The notes under the pieces: model-generated
Seen by the model: the letters and a program-made list of their open reading frames with translations, nothing else
What the model was told of the DNA's origin: nothing
Databases searched by the model: none
Translations under genes and position numbers: made by a program
Source of the DNA: Verrucomicrobiaceae bacterium
GTDB lineage: Bacteria; Verrucomicrobiota; Verrucomicrobiia; Verrucomicrobiales; Verrucomicrobiaceae
NCBI GenBank assembly: GCA_947471905.1
Contig: CANIZT010000006.1
Span: forward strand, 1 to 37,299
Direction: 5' to 3'
DNA length: 37,299 nt
Part shown: positions 36,434 through 37,299 of the stretch, piece by piece
How positions within the stretch are numbered: the stretch's first letter is position 1
How the letters are laid out: each line of letters opens with the position of its first letter

Positions 36434-37299
36434 ATGTCCGCATCTGTCAAAGTCGCCGTCGTTGGAGCCAGTGGTTATTCAGGAGCCGAGCTCCTGCGCT
36501 TGCTGTTGCGGCATCCAAATGCACAACTCGTGGCGGTAACATCCCGCTCACTAGCTGGTAAAGCACTCTCCAAAGAGTTTCCGCGCTTCCGTGGTGTCGG
36601 CGTGGCGGATTCACTGACCTTCACCGCACCTGATGCTGCCGCCTTAAAAGCCGCTGGCGCTGAAATCGCCTTTCTGGCCGTGCCGCATGGTGTCGCATCC
36701 GAATACGCGAAACCACTGCTCGAACTCGGCCTCAAAGTCATCGACTTGAGCGCTGACTTCCGCCTGCGCAGTGCCGCGCTGTATGAAGAGTTTTATGGCC
36801 ACGCTCACCCGGCGCCTGAATTGCTTGATGAAGCGGTCTATGCGCTGCCTGAGGTGCGTGCGGAGCAAATCAAGTCTGCGCGGCTCATTGCGTGCCCTGG
36901 CTGTTATCCCACGAGCATCTTGCTGCCGCTGATTCCGCTGCTCAAAGCGGGGCTGTTGGCAGATTCACCGCTTTCCGTTGCCAGCATGAGCGGCGCGAGT
37001 GGTGCGGGCCGTAAGGAAAGCATTCCGTTGCTCTTTTGCGAGGTTCAAAACAGCGTTCGCAGTTACAGCGTGCCTCTGCATCGGCATTTGAGTGAAATCG
37101 GCCAGGAGTTGGCCATCGCGGCTGGTCGCGAGGTGAAGCTGTCTTTTGTGCCGCACCTCATGCCGACGCACTCGGGCATCTGCACCACGATTTTTGCGCA
37201 GCTGAAGCCCGGCGCGACCGTGGAGCAAGTCGGCAGCGCTTTGCACGCTGCGTATGATGCGCAGCCGTTTGTGCGTTTGCTCGGCGTGAATCAGTCTCC
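36434..37299 (+). CDS. argC: N-acetyl-gamma-glutamyl-phosphate reductase, 3' end cut by window
   Basis: First 288 codons of ArgC, which reduces N-acetylglutamyl phosphate to the semialdehyde with NADPH in arginine synthesis. The Rossmann start VAVVGASGYSGAELLRLL is at 7-24, LAVPHGVASE is near 81-90, and LSADFRLR is at 105-112. The active-site Cys157 lies in the signature ACPGCYPTS. SGASGAGRK and a VPHLMPTHSGI block follow, all in the usual order. Family length is about 340, so about 50 residues lie outside. The ATG at 36434 is divergent from the ClpX-like gene over 130 bases. What follows is unseen; argJ, argB or argD often do. Confidence 0.95.
   Translation, partial: MSASVKVAVVGASGYSGAELLRLLLRHPNAQLVAVTSRSLAGKALSKEFPRFRGVGVADSLTFTAPDAAALKAAGAEIAFLAVPHGVASEYAKPLLELGLKVIDLSADFRLRSAALYEEFYGHAHPAPELLDEAVYALPEVRAEQIKSARLIACPGCYPTSILLPLIPLLKAGLLADSPLSVASMSGASGAGRKESIPLLFCEVQNSVRSYSVPLHRHLSEIGQELAIAAGREVKLSFVPHLMPTHSGICTTIFAQLKPGATVEQVGSALHAAYDAQPFVRLLGVNQS

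Overview
The window looks like a chromosomal segment of a Verrucomicrobiota bacterium (the Prosthecobacter/Verrucomicrobiaceae type is my best guess). The reasons are a GC-rich base composition by eye, a Tat-type DUF1501 protein next to a secreted PQQ-like propeller, several secreted hydrolases, a long PurF-type amidotransferase of the Bacteroidetes/Verrucomicrobia kind, and few strong Shine-Dalgarno sequences. This is inference from gene content; no rRNA or tRNA lies in the window to confirm it. Genes are tightly packed, and no gene-free stretch reaches 300 bases. I found no rRNA, tRNA, CRISPR array, insertion sequence or prophage.

Layout. 1-4045: a truncated secreted propeller-like protein (-), a class A penicillin-binding protein (+) and a small membrane protein (+). 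4107-6080: the PurF-like amidophosphoribosyltransferase (+), converging on a minus-strand run at 9597-6085 of ion channel, small protein, sialate O-acetylesterase and RlmM-like methyltransferase. 9706-12682 (+): orphan HlyD-type adaptor, threonine synthase thrC and a membrane protein. 15685-12688 (-): MFS transporter, small conserved protein and N-acetylglutamate synthase, with very tight junctions. 15754-18349 (+): PfkB kinase, lipoprotein amidase and secreted propeller. 19279-18356 (-): N-acetylneuraminate lyase-like aldolase. 19348-22128 (+): PQQ-like propeller and DUF1501 protein. 24953-22135 (-): XRE-cupin regulator followed by a secreted M60-type metallopeptidase. 25132-31960 (+): metH, an M1 aminopeptidase whose 3' end is frameshifted, and a small zincin. 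36303-31977 (-): ClpX-like unfoldase, a degenerate nucleotide-cyclase-like membrane protein, recR and a GYF/RDD membrane protein. 36434-end (+): argC, cut by the window edge.

How they work together. Much of the window is housekeeping metabolism (thrC, metH, argA, argC, purF) and envelope or DNA maintenance (PBP1A, amidase, recR). The less ordinary parts are: (i) the XRE-cupin/M60 unit, whose peptidase has the GATase1-like plus M60 layout known from TCAF/FAM115 proteins and whose promoter region holds two adjacent inverted repeats; (ii) the operon of a zinc-finger-less ClpX homologue with a cyclase-like protein that has lost its catalytic residues; (iii) the M1 peptidase frameshift, which looks like one lost G near 31224; and (iv) scattered sialic-acid/glycoprotein genes (O-acetylesterase, Neu5Ac lyase-like aldolase, M60), which suggest but do not prove use of sialylated glycans.
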